Shown here: positions 1 to 10,579 of the stretch, in pieces
Layout: each line of letters opens with the position of its first letter
Position numbering within the stretch: the first letter of the stretch is position 1
Source of the DNA: Penium margaritaceum
Taxonomy: Eukaryota; Streptophyta; Zygnematophyceae; Desmidiales; Peniaceae
Length of the DNA stretch: 64,000 nucleotides
Reading direction: 5' to 3'
Assembly (NCBI GenBank): GCA_023375785.1
Contig: SZWC01003871.1
Location: 6,970 to 70,969, forward strand
Notes under the pieces: generated by a model
Told to the model about the DNA's origin: nothing
Databases searched by the model: none
The model's input: only the letters and a program-made list of their open reading frames with translations
Program-made: the position numbers and the translations under genes

Positions 1-857
1 ATCGTCTAAGCACAACTCTTCCTCGAAATCTAGATTGAAAGATGAGCATCCTCCCAAAGTAATCTTAGAAAGAAGCTTATTGAAAACTTAACCTCTACTA
101 TATAACTAAAATCCACCTATGTTCTCACAATATTAAAGCGTTTGATAAGAACATCTGGAAAGGGGACGAAAGGGCAGTGTGTCTCTTGACCTCCCACGTG
201 TGCAATGGGAATTACACGCATGGAGTATTGGGCGAGGAAAAATAAACCTTATGACCAAATCCAGATTATATACCTTGAGGAAGATGGAAGAACTCAAGGT
301 TCTAAATGCTTGAGGTTTTGGGAGCCAGTTTTATCCTCGGGGCCATCTCTGATGTTGAATTGGGCCTCCTTTTCTTCACTTGTTTAGACCACGGTAGCAA
401 AACAATCATGCCAAACACAGTTTGAATCTTGCTCCAAGAGGGAGATGAGCGCATCGCTGCAGCAACTGATAAGTTGCGCTGCCCTTTGCACGACCAATGA
501 CTGCCGCCGTCACTCCAACCAATGGCAGTGGTCGATTTCACGCCCCTTGATACGACTGTCGAGACGCCTCCTGCGCTGCCACGTTGGCAAAACGTTCAGC
601 ATCGCGCACAATGGCCAGGCCGGCGCTGTTGGGAAGGTGTCCCTTCCGCGACGCGCAAGCTCGGAGCATCCACGACGTTGCTCGTGCACGAGCCGCAGTT
701 TGGCGCCGCCTGCATTCACGAAAGAGAGACAAGCAAAGGCTAAGAAATAGATTGTGCGACGGGCTCAATCCTCGCTACGGATGAAGTGTTCACTTTAGTC
801 CCATCCCGTGTTCAGGCCGTGCCTCAGCCTAGGAGCGGCTAGCGTGAGTGAGATTCA

Positions 858-860
<3 letters not shown>

Positions 861-894
<34 letters not shown>
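861..894 (+). repeat. (TC)17 microsatellite
   Basis: An uninterrupted run of 17 TC dinucleotides. It sits between two short inverted copies, GGCTAGCG at 837-844 and CGCTAGCC at 910-917, so the tract could lie in the loop of a weak stem. Long pure TC/GA tracts are common in plant non-coding DNA and can form H-DNA. Confidence 0.95.
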
Positions 895-897
<3 letters not shown>

Positions 898-1691
898 AGA
901 GGCCCAGCTCGCTAGCCTGAAGAACCCGCTATTTGAAAACTTGAACTTTGAAATTGCAGGACGAGGGAAAACCATTGCTTAGTCCGGCTGACCCCCTTGT
1001 CAAGGTTCGGAAAGGCCATTAACCAAGTGAAATGTCAAATTCCATGTGTATTTTAGTGCTCTGATCACAACTTTCACATGAGAGAGTCGAGCAAGGGCAC
1101 GGTAAAGAATTAAAATTTGGTGAAGATAATAATTCCACACAAACACAAAAGAAGGCAACACATGAATACAAAATATGAGATCCAAAGGAAATGTTGTTCA
1201 CCTTTCAAGTACTAGTACGGTATCTTCAATACGGGTCTGAGACACATGCAGCAGATGATTCCTTCGTAAGTTGGTGCAAATTGTTTAACAATAGATCCTA
1301 TCTCTAATATCATGTACTTCTCCCTCGTAAAAAACAGTATTGAATCAGGATTCATACATTACTTTTTTGAGATGAATACAGCTTGAGTATGCATCCAGAA
1401 GTACATAAAGCCTATGTTTTGACTTGGAAAAACCAAACGTGTATGAGAACTACGTAAGAATCCCCTTTCTTTGTATCCCAACACAATGTCGACAGCATAC
1501 ATGGCCATTCATCCTCCTTCTCTGGTGATATGGCCATGTGGGGAGGAAAACAAACAAACTCATTATTTTTTTATTTCTATGGTGAGAACACTATTGTAAC
1601 AAACCTGGCATATCCAATGCCCCTTTGTTACATCACGTAGACTAGCGTCAGAATTCCTAATAGGATTGACGCGTCCTCTTTATGGTAGAAC

Positions 1692-1975
1692 GGGGATGTT
1701 CCCCAACTTTGGTCGTCTGCACGGCGAGGAGGATTCCTCGCCGTCCAACACTGGAAACTGGAGGCTTCGTAGAAGCTTCTCGTTTGTAGGAGGGTGACCG
1801 GATAGTGCTTCGCACTGTACGGTCACCGCTTGAGCTCACACGACCTCTAGCGGTGGAACGCAAGCCCATCACAAATATTCGCTATGGGCTACGCGGAGAC
1901 CGGAGTATCGCATTGGGCATGATCCAATGCGGCATCGCAAGGGGTCCCCATCCATCAGGGGGCTCCTCAGGAGGT
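1692..1975. other. Train of consecutive hairpins
   Basis: Several strong inverted repeats follow one another. GGGGA/TCCCC at 1692-1704 has a 3-nt loop. A perfect 10-bp stem lies at 1721-1730 and 1735-1744 with a 4-nt loop. An 8-bp stem with one wobble lies at 1761-1779. A compound stem at 1793-1827 has 8 bp outside and 5 bp inside around a 3-nt loop. AGCCCAT/ATGGGCT lies at 1863-1890, and CGCATTGG/CCAATGCG at 1909-1931 with a 7-nt loop. GC-rich palindromic words continue to about 1975. On the - strand the tip of the compound stem reads GCGAAGC, a DNA word known to form an unusually stable mini-hairpin. The density suggests DNA derived from a structured RNA or a palindrome-rich organellar insertion. 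I could not identify it. Confidence 0.55.
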
Positions 1976-2353
1976 CCATTGCCATGAAAAGGAAGCCTGC
2001 TAGGGGCCACCAGCGGTCGTTTTGATGAGATCATCCCGCCGAGTTCCACCTCCACCCGGTGGCGTGACAAGCATATTTCAGAAACGTGTTGGCCATGCCA
2101 TCAGACGAGAAGGCATCAAGGAATGGCAAAATACCCTCGCACCTCCTCCCCATCCTTACCCATGCCAAAAACATAGGATTGCGATGTAGAAAGCAGAATA
2201 TAGTTTGATGGGTTGACTCAACGAGAGAAATGTGTCTAGTTGAGCCGCTTGAACTCGCCGACAAAATGGACGGATAAAACGATATCCTCCATCCTCCCTC
2301 ATGGTTTGCCCTATGAAAAGAATGGACTCCATGCCCCAACCTTGGTAGGGGCA

Positions 2354-3333
2354 TGTTGAACATTTGCCCCTATGCATGCCCAAGTGCGGCGCCGGGAGGC
2401 GCCGACAAGCCGCCATAGAGAGGAAATTCTTCATCGTTGGATCTGGAGACTTGAGGATTGCTTTGATCCTAAAATAGAGGATTGCCTCTCAAAGTTGACA
2501 AGTTGTTGAATCCGGTGGAAGTTGTTTCACCGGAATCAGACCACTAACGAGAGAGATATGGGCTTCCAAAGTTGGGGTGTACGCGGAGGCTCTGGGAGCT
2601 GGCCGCGGTTCGACTACCGGTGAATAAATGACCGGAACGGGTAACAAAATGACATCTGGGGATTCTGCTCTGGAAGGGCTGCCGAGGCGTCCGGTGGATG
2701 ATCCGCCGGATTTTAGAAGTGCAGTTTTGTTATCGAGGGGCTTAGCCAAAATCCTGGCTCGGAGTCCGAAACTCAGTAAAGTAGTTTGTTACTCGGGGAC
2801 TTCATCAAAGTTCTGACTGCAGGCCCGCGAACAGGTTTTGAACCACATCATTCCCCATCACCAAACACGATGATTAACTAATCAAAACAGATCCCAATGG
2901 CGCGAGGGGCACCGCCGCTACACGTAGGGACATCTGTGCCTCCGGAATGACGTTTTGATGGGTCCATGATGTATGAGGGCTCCTCGGCGGGCGACGTGGT
3001 GCGCGCTGCCGACTGAGCGGCTGGTTTTGGGGTGCTGCACTTTGGCTGACATAGCGGGAGCTATGGTGATCCGAATCACGCATGGTTTGGTGCGTTGGAG
3101 AGCTCATGACTAGCCCTAGAAATGTTCAGAATATGTGCATGTTCAAAAAATGATGCAAAATCACGTTCTTCCGTTCGCAAAAGTGACTGTCTCGCAACTG
3201 TCTTCCTTTTCCAGAAACAGAGCGTGATATGACCAGATTGCTCACGCTTAGATTCAGAACCACTGGCACAAAACAAGTCGTGACCACAGAAGACCCGTTA
3301 GGCCACGTTGGAACTGCACTCCATTTCCTGACA
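2354..3333 (+). repeat. copia-1 5' LTR
   Basis: This 980-bp direct repeat pairs with 7770-8746. It starts TGTTGAA and ends TGACA, consistent with the TG...CA rule. Its left end abuts target duplication GGGCA. Long stretches align by eye with the 3' copy, for example around 2560-2700 against 7975-8115. The small frames inside it are not genes. Confidence 0.93.
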
Positions 3334-3350
3334 AAGGGTTATAGGCCCAC
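3334..3350 (+). other. copia-1 primer-site region
   Basis: The 17 bases directly after the 5' LTR read AAGGGTTATAGGCCCAC. This is where the tRNA primer site of an LTR element belongs. It does not match the usual plant initiator-Met site (TGGTATCAGAGC). The corresponding position in copia-2 is identical at 16 of 17 bases, so it is conserved within this lineage. I cannot name the tRNA. Confidence 0.6.
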
Positions 3351-3515
3351 GGCCCTGACCGGTCTACAAATCGCTCACGGCTTTCGCGACAAACAAGATC
3401 GTCATCGGGGACAACATCGCCGTCAAGCTCTGAGGTCCCGGAGTTCAAGACTACAAAAACAGCGCAGAAGGTGACCTAGCCCATCCAGAAGTATACAAGT
3501 GGCCTAGCTACGGGC

Positions 3516-4262
3516 TATGGAGGTGGCACTTTGAGCTGCATTTCGCGCATAAAGGGCTGCTAGAGGTCATGAAGGGAACGGAAGTCCTCGACGGAGTGAC
3601 GATGACAAAAGCGCAAAAGGAGGCATTCGTAAAGAAGAATGCGGAGGCGCTTGGTGTCTGGGACGGCCGAGTCGCAGTGGGGCTACTTCGAAGGCTGTAA
3701 GCTGGCAGCCGAGGCTTGGAAAAACTATGTGCCATCCATCAATCCAAGTCACTGGTGAACAAAATCTTTGCAATGAAGTGACTCCTGACGGTGAGAATAG
3801 AGGAGGGAGATGATGTCATCACGGCCATGCAGCAGATCGAGTCACTTGCCTCAGAGTGCGATGACGTGGGGTGGAAGATCGACACGCAGTTGCAGGGGAT
3901 GCCCCTCCTCATGGCCCTTCCTGACAGTTGGAGCCCTCTCATTACAATCTTGGGAGGATGGAGAGAGTACAAGCTCACCTATGGCGCGGTCGAAGAGTAT
4001 ATCCGCAAGGAGGCGTAGCGACGAAGCTGGGGAAAGTCCCCGTTGTCCTCATCGGCCTTCGTCCCAAAAACACGTGGTGGCGGAAGCGGGGCCAAGGAAG
4101 GTGGTAGACATGGCGGGGGAAAGAAGGGCACCAAGAAAGGTGCGTGCCGAAATTGCGACAAGGAGGGCCACTGGGCCCGTGAGTACACCGAGGAGGCAAA
4201 GGCCGGTGGCAAGGACGCCAAAGGCAAGAAGGCGCTCCTCAACCACACTAAGAAAGGCCAAA
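3516..4262 (+). pseudogene. copia-1 gag region
   Basis: This is the capsid/nucleocapsid part of the fossil element. The stretch around 3790-4015 has the look of the copia gag domain (a leucine-rich segment followed by LPDSW and a tyrosine/glutamate-rich tail). A basic, glycine-rich segment with a zinc-knuckle-like motif (CRNCDKEGHW) follows at about 4140-4180. In living copia elements this domain packages the RNA into virus-like particles. Here it is broken. Confidence 0.8.
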
Positions 4263-4690
4263 GGATTCCTTGACTCCGGAGCGGAGGAGCATACCCAGGT
4301 CAAGAAGGTGGGGTTCATCAACAACAGCAAGTCCAACAAATCCATGGTGGTCACGAACGACAAATTCGAGCCGGCTGCTGGCCAAGGAGACGTGGACGTG
4401 GAGGTGGTGGTTGGTGGGAAGCGTGTGCAGCACGTCATCAAGGACGTGCAGCACGTACCCGGCTCGGCTGACATTCTAAGTGTCAGCCACCTGAACGACA
4501 AGGGGTACGAGGTACTCTTAAGGAGAAGAGGGGTAGTTGTGCGGAAGGAAGATGGCGGCGAGCCCGTGCTGGAGGCTAAGCGCAAGGGAGGCCTCTACAT
4601 TGTGGAGACCAAGGTGATCTCCGCAGCGATAGACTCAGCAGATTTGCAAGAATACACCGTCAACCTGGCCAAAGGAGGGGGAGCTGATCT
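4263..4690 (+). pseudogene. copia-1 protease region
   Basis: The aspartic-protease segment lies between gag and integrase. A D-S-G-A catalytic-type motif near 4272 is followed by a beta-rich segment ending in a VPGSADILSVS-like stretch. That stretch is the usual copia junction from protease to the pre-integrase domain. It belongs to the broken polyprotein of copia-1 and is not a separate gene. Confidence 0.75.
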
Positions 4691-5552
4691 GGAGCTTTGG
4701 CACTGACAACTGGGGCATTCCTCACCCGCATTCGTGAAGGAGATGGCAAAGCACGAGATTGTACGGAGCCTTATCATCGATGGTGTGGAAGAGGTGATAG
4801 ACGCAGCAAAGCACAAAAAGTGTGAGCTTTACATTTTGGGCAAGGCGCGGCGCAAACCGTTCAACGAGAACGTGAATCGCACCTCGGACCTGCTGGAGGT
4901 CGTGCATAGCGATGTGTGCGGACCACTCAAGACGGCGTCAAAGAGCAGCATGCGTTACTTTGTGACCTTCATTGATGACTACAGCAGAAAACTCTACGTG
5001 TGTTTTTTTTTTTTGGTTTTTAAGATGGTGTACGTGTACTTCATGAAGCGGAAAGGCGAGGTCCTGGACCAGCTGAAGGAGTATGTCGCCGCGGTGGAGA
5101 GGCAGATTGACCGAAAGGTCAGAGCGATACGCAGCAACACTGACGGAGAGTACGTGGGCTGTAGCGGGTGGATGAAACAACAGGGAATAAAATGGGAACA
5201 GACTACGCCGTTTTTGCCTGAGTCAAATGGCGAGGCAGAGCGAGCGAACCAGACGCTGCTGAACATGGTAAGGACCATGTTGGTGGATGCGGAATTGCCG
5301 CGAAGCTTCTGGGTGGAAGCTGTGCGTACGGCGAGCTACACCATCAATCTTACTCCTATAGCGGTGCTGAAGGGGAAGAGTAGATGGAAGATGCTGCAGG
5401 AGGTTTTGAGCGGGTGCAAGCCAAGTTTGGCATACCTGAAAGTGTTTGGGTGCAAGGTGCACGCGATGGTGCAGGCTGCGCAGAGGCGTGACAACAAGCT
5501 GGAGTCGTGGGCAAATTTGTATCCCTTCCTTGGCTATGAGAGCACGCATTAG
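4690..5552 (+). pseudogene. copia-1 integrase region
   Basis: The segment begins with the pre-integrase zinc domain (L-WH...LGH near 4692-4720, CELY near 4820). It continues into the rve core with the motifs HSDVCGP, FIDDYSR and an SNGEAERANQTL-like block near 5220-5260. This order and wording are typical of plant copia integrases. In an active element the enzyme inserts the cDNA into the genome. This copy is a fossil. Confidence 0.88.
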
Positions 5553-6180
5553 GCGTACAGAATTTACGACATGCGCAAGGAGGAGGTAATCCGTAGCCAA
5601 GACGTCGAGATTGACGAGAAGCGGAGCTACGTCAGCAGCAACGACGTGGACGTCCTGGACTCTCCAAAGACGGGGAAGTGGTTCTAGCTCCTTGACTATG
5701 AGAAGGAGCTGGCAGACGCCAAAGTTGAGGATGAGGCATCAGAGCATGAAGGTGCACCAGCAGTGGCAGCCAACGCGAAGGACTTTGATGATGGTCAAGC
5801 TGATGAGGAGATCTACCAGAAGGATCCGTTGGATGAGGCACCGAGGGTGCCGAGACGCACACTCTCGGCAGAGTGTGCATCGGACGTTGGTGGAAAATCC
5901 ACTAGACGCGCCGGTTGTTCAAGTGATGTTTTTCCTGAGCGAGAAAGATCCTTGGGGAGGAGTCCGGTCCATGATTCACCGGAGCTTGCTGAGTCGGATG
6001 GATCGCAACTGAGCGATGATGTGCCACAAAAGCTTTTGTTCCGCAGCGGGAGGCATCAAAAAGCATGGAAGCGCTTCGATACAAGCAACGGTCAATGGAT
6101 CGGCATGACGCGGTGCATGCTGGCTGCATCAATGGAGCTGACTACTGTGAAGAGGTGCTTGCACGGCCCGAAGGGGATGA
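5553..6180 (+). other. copia-1 linker between integrase and reverse transcriptase
   Basis: This is the low-conservation, charged stretch that copia elements usually carry between integrase and reverse transcriptase. It encodes acidic, serine- and proline-rich fragments in several frames. No separate gene is supported here. Confidence 0.6.
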
Positions 6181-6912
6181 ATGGAACACAACCATAAAAT
6201 CGGAGTTGGCCTCCATCACGAATAATGATACGTGGGAGCTGGTTGACAGGCCAAAAGATGCCAACGTCATCGGCTCAAAGTGGGTCTTTAAGGCCAAGTT
6301 CACAAAGGAAGGAGTGGTTGACAAATACAAGGCGCGGCTGGTGGTGAAGGGATGCGCACATTGTAAGGGCGAGCACTATGGTGAGACGTTCGCTCTTGTT
6401 GCCAAATTCACAAGCATCCGGACAATCCTTGCCGTGGCGGCCGCAAAGGACATGGAGCTCCACCAAATGGACGTAAAGATGGCCTTCCTCAACAGCATCA
6501 CAGACAAAGAAATCTATATGGAGGTACCAGAGGGGTCGAGGCACCGGAGGGCAAGGTGTGCAAGCTGCACAAGTCCTTGTACGGGCTAAAACAATCGTCC
6601 AGATGCTGGTACCAATAGATGGACATCTTCATGGCACAACTCGGGTTCAAGCGCTGTGAGGCGGATCAGAGCGTGTACGTGTGGTGCAACAAACAAATCC
6701 ATCAGTTTGTTGCACTCTATTAGGATGACATGATTTTGTGCTCGACAGATCTGCTGAGCCTACAGTGGCTGAAAGAGCAGCTGAGCAGCAAATTCCACAT
6801 GTCGAACATGGGGGAGCTGGAATACTACCTTGGGGTGAGCATCACGCGGAACCGGAGGGTGTGCACGCTTGAGCTGAAGCAGGCCAAATACGTGGACGAG
6901 GTGCTGAAGTAG
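6180..6912 (+). pseudogene. copia-1 reverse transcriptase region
   Basis: The copia-type reverse transcriptase is recognisable from the blocks WELVDRP, GSKWVFKAKF, KARLVVKG and MDVKMAFLN. The double-aspartate catalytic area lies near 6720-6730, followed by the L-EYYLGVSI-R block. Block order and spacing are those of plant Ty1/copia. The region is broken. Confidence 0.9.
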
Positions 6913-6954
6913 TACGTCACGAAGGACTTAAAACGAGTTGACAGTCCGGTCTCC

Positions 6955-7660
6955 ATGACCTGTGAACTGAGCGCGGCAATGGCGCTGCAAACAAAAGAAG
7001 AGTGGGAGGAGATGGCAGGGATGCCCTACCAATCGGTGGTGGACAGCCTCATGTACGCCATGGTGGCGACCTTAACGGACCTGGCCTATGCGGTGGGCCA
7101 AGTGAGCAGGTATGTGGCCGATCCAGGACCACTACACTGGCAGGCGGTCAAGCCCATCCTCCGCTACCTACAAGAGACGCGGCATGCGTGATTGAGGTTG
7201 ACGGCAAGGGGCGGGCAGACCCCTTGCGTCTGATCTGCTACATAGATGCAGACTACACTGGCAATGTGGACAAGCGGAAGTCCACATTCAGCTACGTGTT
7301 CTTTGTCGCTGGTGCAGTGGTCTCATGGTGCAGGAGGAAGTAGGACTGCATCGCCACCTCCACAGTGGAAGCATGTTGTATTGCGCTGGCCAAGACTGTC
7401 AAGGAGGCGGTGTGGTTCACAGGTTGCTGGGGGAGCTGGGCGTGCCGCAACAGGAGCCTACGTTGGTGCATGAGGACAACACTGGCTTAATCTCGCTGAC
7501 CAACAACCGGATGCAGCACAGGAGGACAAAGCACATTGACGTGCGTTATCACTACACACGGGAAATGGTTGAAAAGTGGCAGGTGGTGCTGTAGCACTAC
7601 AGCACGTACAAAATGCCTGCGGATTGCTTGACCAAAGCGCAACCCATGGACCAGCACACA
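6955..7660 (+). pseudogene. copia-1 RNase H region
   Basis: The C-terminal RNase H part is shown by the blocks MPYQSVVDSLMYAM, an A-D-T-G-N block near 7245, and EDNTG...RTKHIDVRYH near 7475-7550. The closing ADCLTKA-type motif lies near 7616. These are the standard last motifs of plant copia polyproteins, so the interior of the element is represented from end to end. The region is broken. Confidence 0.88.
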
Positions 7661-7756
7661 CTGAGCGAGGCCGGGCTTGGGATGAGTAGCTATGATGGGC
7701 TGGAGGGTGTAGCGGAAGATGAGTGAGAGCAAGTAGGAGCAGCGGGCATGGCAGGT

Positions 7757-7769
7757 GCAAGGGGGAAAA
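7757..7769 (+). other. copia-1 polypurine tract
   Basis: The purine run GCAAGGGGGAAAA ends exactly at the TG of the 3' LTR. This is the position of the plus-strand priming site of LTR elements. Copia-2 has the same preceding word, GGTGCAAGGG, at the equivalent place. Confidence 0.85.
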
Positions 7770-8746
7770 TGTTGAAGATTTGCCCCTCTACATGCCTAAT
7801 GGCGGTGACACGAGGCACCAACGAGCCACCAGAAAGAGGAAATTCCTCGTCGTTGGATCTGATGAGTTCAGGATTGCTCAGATCGTAAAGTGGAGGATTG
7901 ATTCTAAAAGTTGACAAGACGCTAAATCCAGTGGAAGTTGTTTCACTAGAATCGGACTACAAACAAGGGAGATATGGGCTTCCAAAGTTGGTGTGTGCGC
8001 GGTGGCTCTGGGAGCTGGCCGTGGTTCGATTGCCGGTGAATAATTCACCGGAACAAGTAACAAAATGCCATGTGGGGATTTTTCTCTGGAAGGACTGCCG
8101 AGGCGTCCGGTGGATGATCCGCCGGATTTCAGAAGTGCAGTTATGTTAATGAGGGACTTGGCCAAAATCCTCGCTCGGAGTCCAAAATTCAGTAGTACAG
8201 TTTGTTACTCAGGGACTGTCAAAATTCTGACTGCAGGCCCGCGAACAGGTTTGGAACCACATCCATCTCCATCACCAAACTTGATGATTAACTCATTGAA
8301 ACAGACCCCAAAGGCGCGAGAGGCACCGCCGCTACACGTAGGGACATCTGCGCCTCCGGGATGGCGTATTGATGGGTCTTTGATGTGTGAGGGAGCCTTG
8401 GCGGGCGACGTGGTGCGCGCTGCCGACTGAGCGGCTGGTTTGGGGTGGTGCGCTTTGGCTGACGTAGCGGGAGCTATAGTGATCTGAATCGTGCACAGTT
8501 TGGTGCGTTGGATAGGTCATGACTAGCCCTACAAATGTTTAAATCATGTCCATGTTAGAAAACTAATACAAAATCGCACTCTTCCCTTCACAAAAGTGAC
8601 TGGCTCGCAACTGTCCTCCACTCCTAGAAACATAGCGTGAGGCGACCAAAAGGCTCACGCTTAGACTCAGAACCACCCGCGCAAAACAATCCATGAGCAC
8701 AAAAAACCCGTTAGGCCACGTCAAAACTTCTTCCCAGTTGCTGACT
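7770..8746 (+). repeat. copia-1 3' LTR
   Basis: This 977-bp partner of 2354-3333 starts TGTTGAA. It is followed directly by the target duplication GGGCA (8747-8751). It is noticeably diverged from the 5' copy, roughly 10-20 percent by eye depending on the stretch. Confidence 0.93.
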
Positions 8747-8751
8747 GGGCA

Positions 8752-9330
8752 TACTTGTGAAGGGAGTTATTTGTGAGACACTTCACTTCACGATGAAGTT
8801 AATCTCCATAGCCAACCTGCGCGATTGTGATGAGCGATCGGGTCTCGAGGGCTCACACACCCACAAAGGCTCGCATCCTGTTCACCTGCCGTGTCACATT
8901 GGTACGCATGAGCTAGTTGTCACCCTTGGTGACCTAGTCTCTGGACGACCTAGAACCTGCTCTGTCGCTGCTAGGAAGCTGTTGCAGCACCTCCACTTCT
9001 CCTCACTCAAGTCTGGCAGAGCAGATTGACCGGCCGACGACTCCACCATCCTTAGAACAGTGCAGAAGTAGCACACTGGGCTGTTTTTGGTGACAAGGTC
9101 CACAGCCGCATTTGCTTCTGCCCGCCTTGCTGTCGCATTGCAGAACTAGTGCCGCAGGCCAATAAAGATGAACGTGCATGCAGCAGACTACTTCAAACTC
9201 TTGTAACAACATACCGTTGGAAAGAGAAAAAGACGAACGTTCCAAAATGCCACTACTTTTGACATCTGTTCTGTCCGCTAAATTCTTGGAACCAAAACCT
9301 CCAAAACCAGGTTTCTTCTCCTTGTTTCAG
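8752..9330. other. Anonymous DNA between copia-1 and the 18S piece
   Basis: I recognise nothing in this stretch. It contains short chance frames on both strands. Comparing it with the part of 18S rRNA that should follow the fragment to its right gave no match by eye, so the rRNA homology stops at about 9331. Confidence 0.5.
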
Positions 9331-9668
9331 CCAAATTTGAATGACACATCGCCCGCGCAAGGCCATGCGATTCGTGGAGTTGTTATGAATCACCGTAATG
9401 CCAAGGAAGCTCGGAATGGCCTTTTATCTAATAAATGCATCCCTTTCAAGAGTACTGCCGTTGGGGTGAGGTTGGTGATGTAGCACCCCATGCTCACGGC
9501 CTCGGCCCTGAGATTACTATGGTTATCCGAGTAGTAGGTAGCATCAAATAAACTATAACTGATTTAATGTACCATTTGCATTTTCACAGTATGTAAGCGT
9601 TTACACTTAGACATGTATGGCTTAGTCTTTGAGACAAGCATATGACAGCTCGCAGGATCAACCAGGTG
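9331..9668 (-). pseudogene. 18S rRNA gene, 5'-end fragment
   Basis: Read on the - strand from 9668, the sequence starts with the first bases of eukaryotic 18S rRNA (CACCTGGTTGATCCTGC). It goes on with the blocks CATATGCTTGTCTCAAAG, ATTAAATCAGTTATAGTTT and CTACTACTCGGATAACC, then GGGATGCATTTATTAGATAA and ACGAATCGCATGGCC, ending at GTCATTCAAATTT. This covers roughly the first 310 bases of the gene in the correct order. It carries many point differences. A GC-rich diverged segment (about 9446-9511) replaces part of the normal sequence, so it is a dead copy. Homology then stops abruptly at 9331. The wording GGCGATG.GTCATTCAAATTT resembles non-seed green plants more than flowering plants, as far as I remember those sequences. 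Confidence 0.9.
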
Positions 9669-10579
9669 GCTCTTTATGGGAGTAGGCCGTGTTCCTGTGC
9701 GACCTTGTGAGTCGTGCAAGTGACGCGGGCCTGACCCGGCCGCTCCTCCCTTGAAGGAAGGACGGATGGCTTTCAAGGTTCCAGGCGTCAACGAAGCGAG
9801 AAAGAGCACGCTACGTTAGCCAAGGGCTTGCTCCTCGCTCCCCACACCATGTGTGGTTGTGAGGCAATCCGATGCACCTGCTGAGATTCTTCCCGGACCG
9901 CACAAGTTATCAAGGAACCAATCAAGGTACACCAAAGAATGGCACACAACAAGGTCTTGCATGCACAGGTGTCCATCGCGCACTCCCTTGGTAGAGCGTA
10001 TTGCTACGGCTGTGGAATGCATCCCCCTCCCATAGATGTGCAATGTGTTAGGTTACCCAATATGCAATGCGTAGCAACACAAGATCCTTCTCTTTATCCT
10101 GAGTCAAAGAGCCCGGAGGCAGTGCAGAGCAAGTCATTTCTCGGTGAATCCAGTAATGGCCCGTCCAAAAAACATCCCGCATAGCTCTCGCTATCCTTGA
10201 GATCGGCTTGGGCCATGCAACACTTTCTGCGTACACGTCCCGTGCTGATGGGGCTAAACCAAGCTGCCTCTCATCGTTGCCAAGGCCAGATTCGGCTCCG
10301 CGTGGATCCGCACGGGGAACGACGCTCTGCATAACTGACCCCGTCACCGGCACTGGAAAGCATTGCGACTCAATCATCGTCATTTGCCTCCCTCTCGTGT
10401 ATCAGGACCCTGGATCACTCATAGCAAACAGATTGCCATGTCACCATCATGGTCACCTCGTGCGAATTGCATAAACGGCGTGTGTCATATCCCCAAGACT
10501 ACCCTTCACCCTAGGGTCCTCACAACACAACAACTGCTCCTTGCATACAACTTCCACTCACGCAAGGTGTGTTCAGAGT
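9669..10579 (-). other. Possible remnant of the 18S external transcribed spacer
   Basis: This stretch lies directly upstream of the 18S start on the - strand, where the 5' external transcribed spacer belongs. It is GC-rich near the 18S end. I see no plant-type Pol I promoter box (TATATA followed by Gs on the - strand), and the spacer is not conserved enough to confirm by eye. The name rests on position only. Short frames on both strands look like chance. Confidence 0.35.

Larger units (their letters stand above)
1..2348. other. Anonymous left flank, no supported gene
   Basis: This stretch has only short open frames (up to about 100 codons) on both strands. None shows a recognisable domain, and they overlap one another on opposite strands, which is what chance frames look like. 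I see no tRNA, rRNA or transposon end here. Two things stand out and are listed separately: a TC microsatellite and a run of hairpins. Base composition shifts along the stretch: 1-450 and 1000-1650 are AT-rich, while 450-850 and 1650-2050 are GC-rich, so it may be a mosaic of old insertions. Confidence 0.6.
2354..8746 (+). mobile_element. copia-1: broken Ty1/copia LTR retrotransposon
   Basis: A full-length but decayed Ty1/copia element. Both LTRs are present (2354-3333 and 7770-8746) and begin TGTTGAA. The element is flanked by a perfect 5-bp target duplication, GGGCA, at 2349-2353 and 8747-8751, which fixes both ends. The interior follows the copia order: gag with a zinc knuckle, protease, integrase, reverse transcriptase, RNase H, then a polypurine tract at 7757-7769. 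Integrase before reverse transcriptase separates copia from gypsy. The coding part carries many breaks (roughly ten), so it is not a functional element. The two LTRs differ at roughly 10-20 percent of sites by eye, which makes it the oldest of the three LTR elements here. Confidence 0.95.

Noticed and set aside
445-784. Overlapping short frames on both strands in the GC-rich stretch as a host gene
   Set aside because: None has a recognisable domain. The high GC content alone explains open frames in several registers.
1793-1827. Compound stem as a group II intron domain V
   Set aside because: Length and the two-part stem are suggestive, but the catalytic AGC region and GAAA tetraloop are absent on either strand. 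No intron neighbours were recognised.
3810-4706. A 298-codon + strand frame that could pass for a host gene
   Set aside because: Its second half is the copia-1 protease-to-integrase stretch, and its surroundings are the same element with LTRs and target duplications.
9669-10579. Pol I promoter upstream of the 18S fragment
   Set aside because: No TATATA-plus-G promoter word was found on the - strand, and the 18S copy is decayed.
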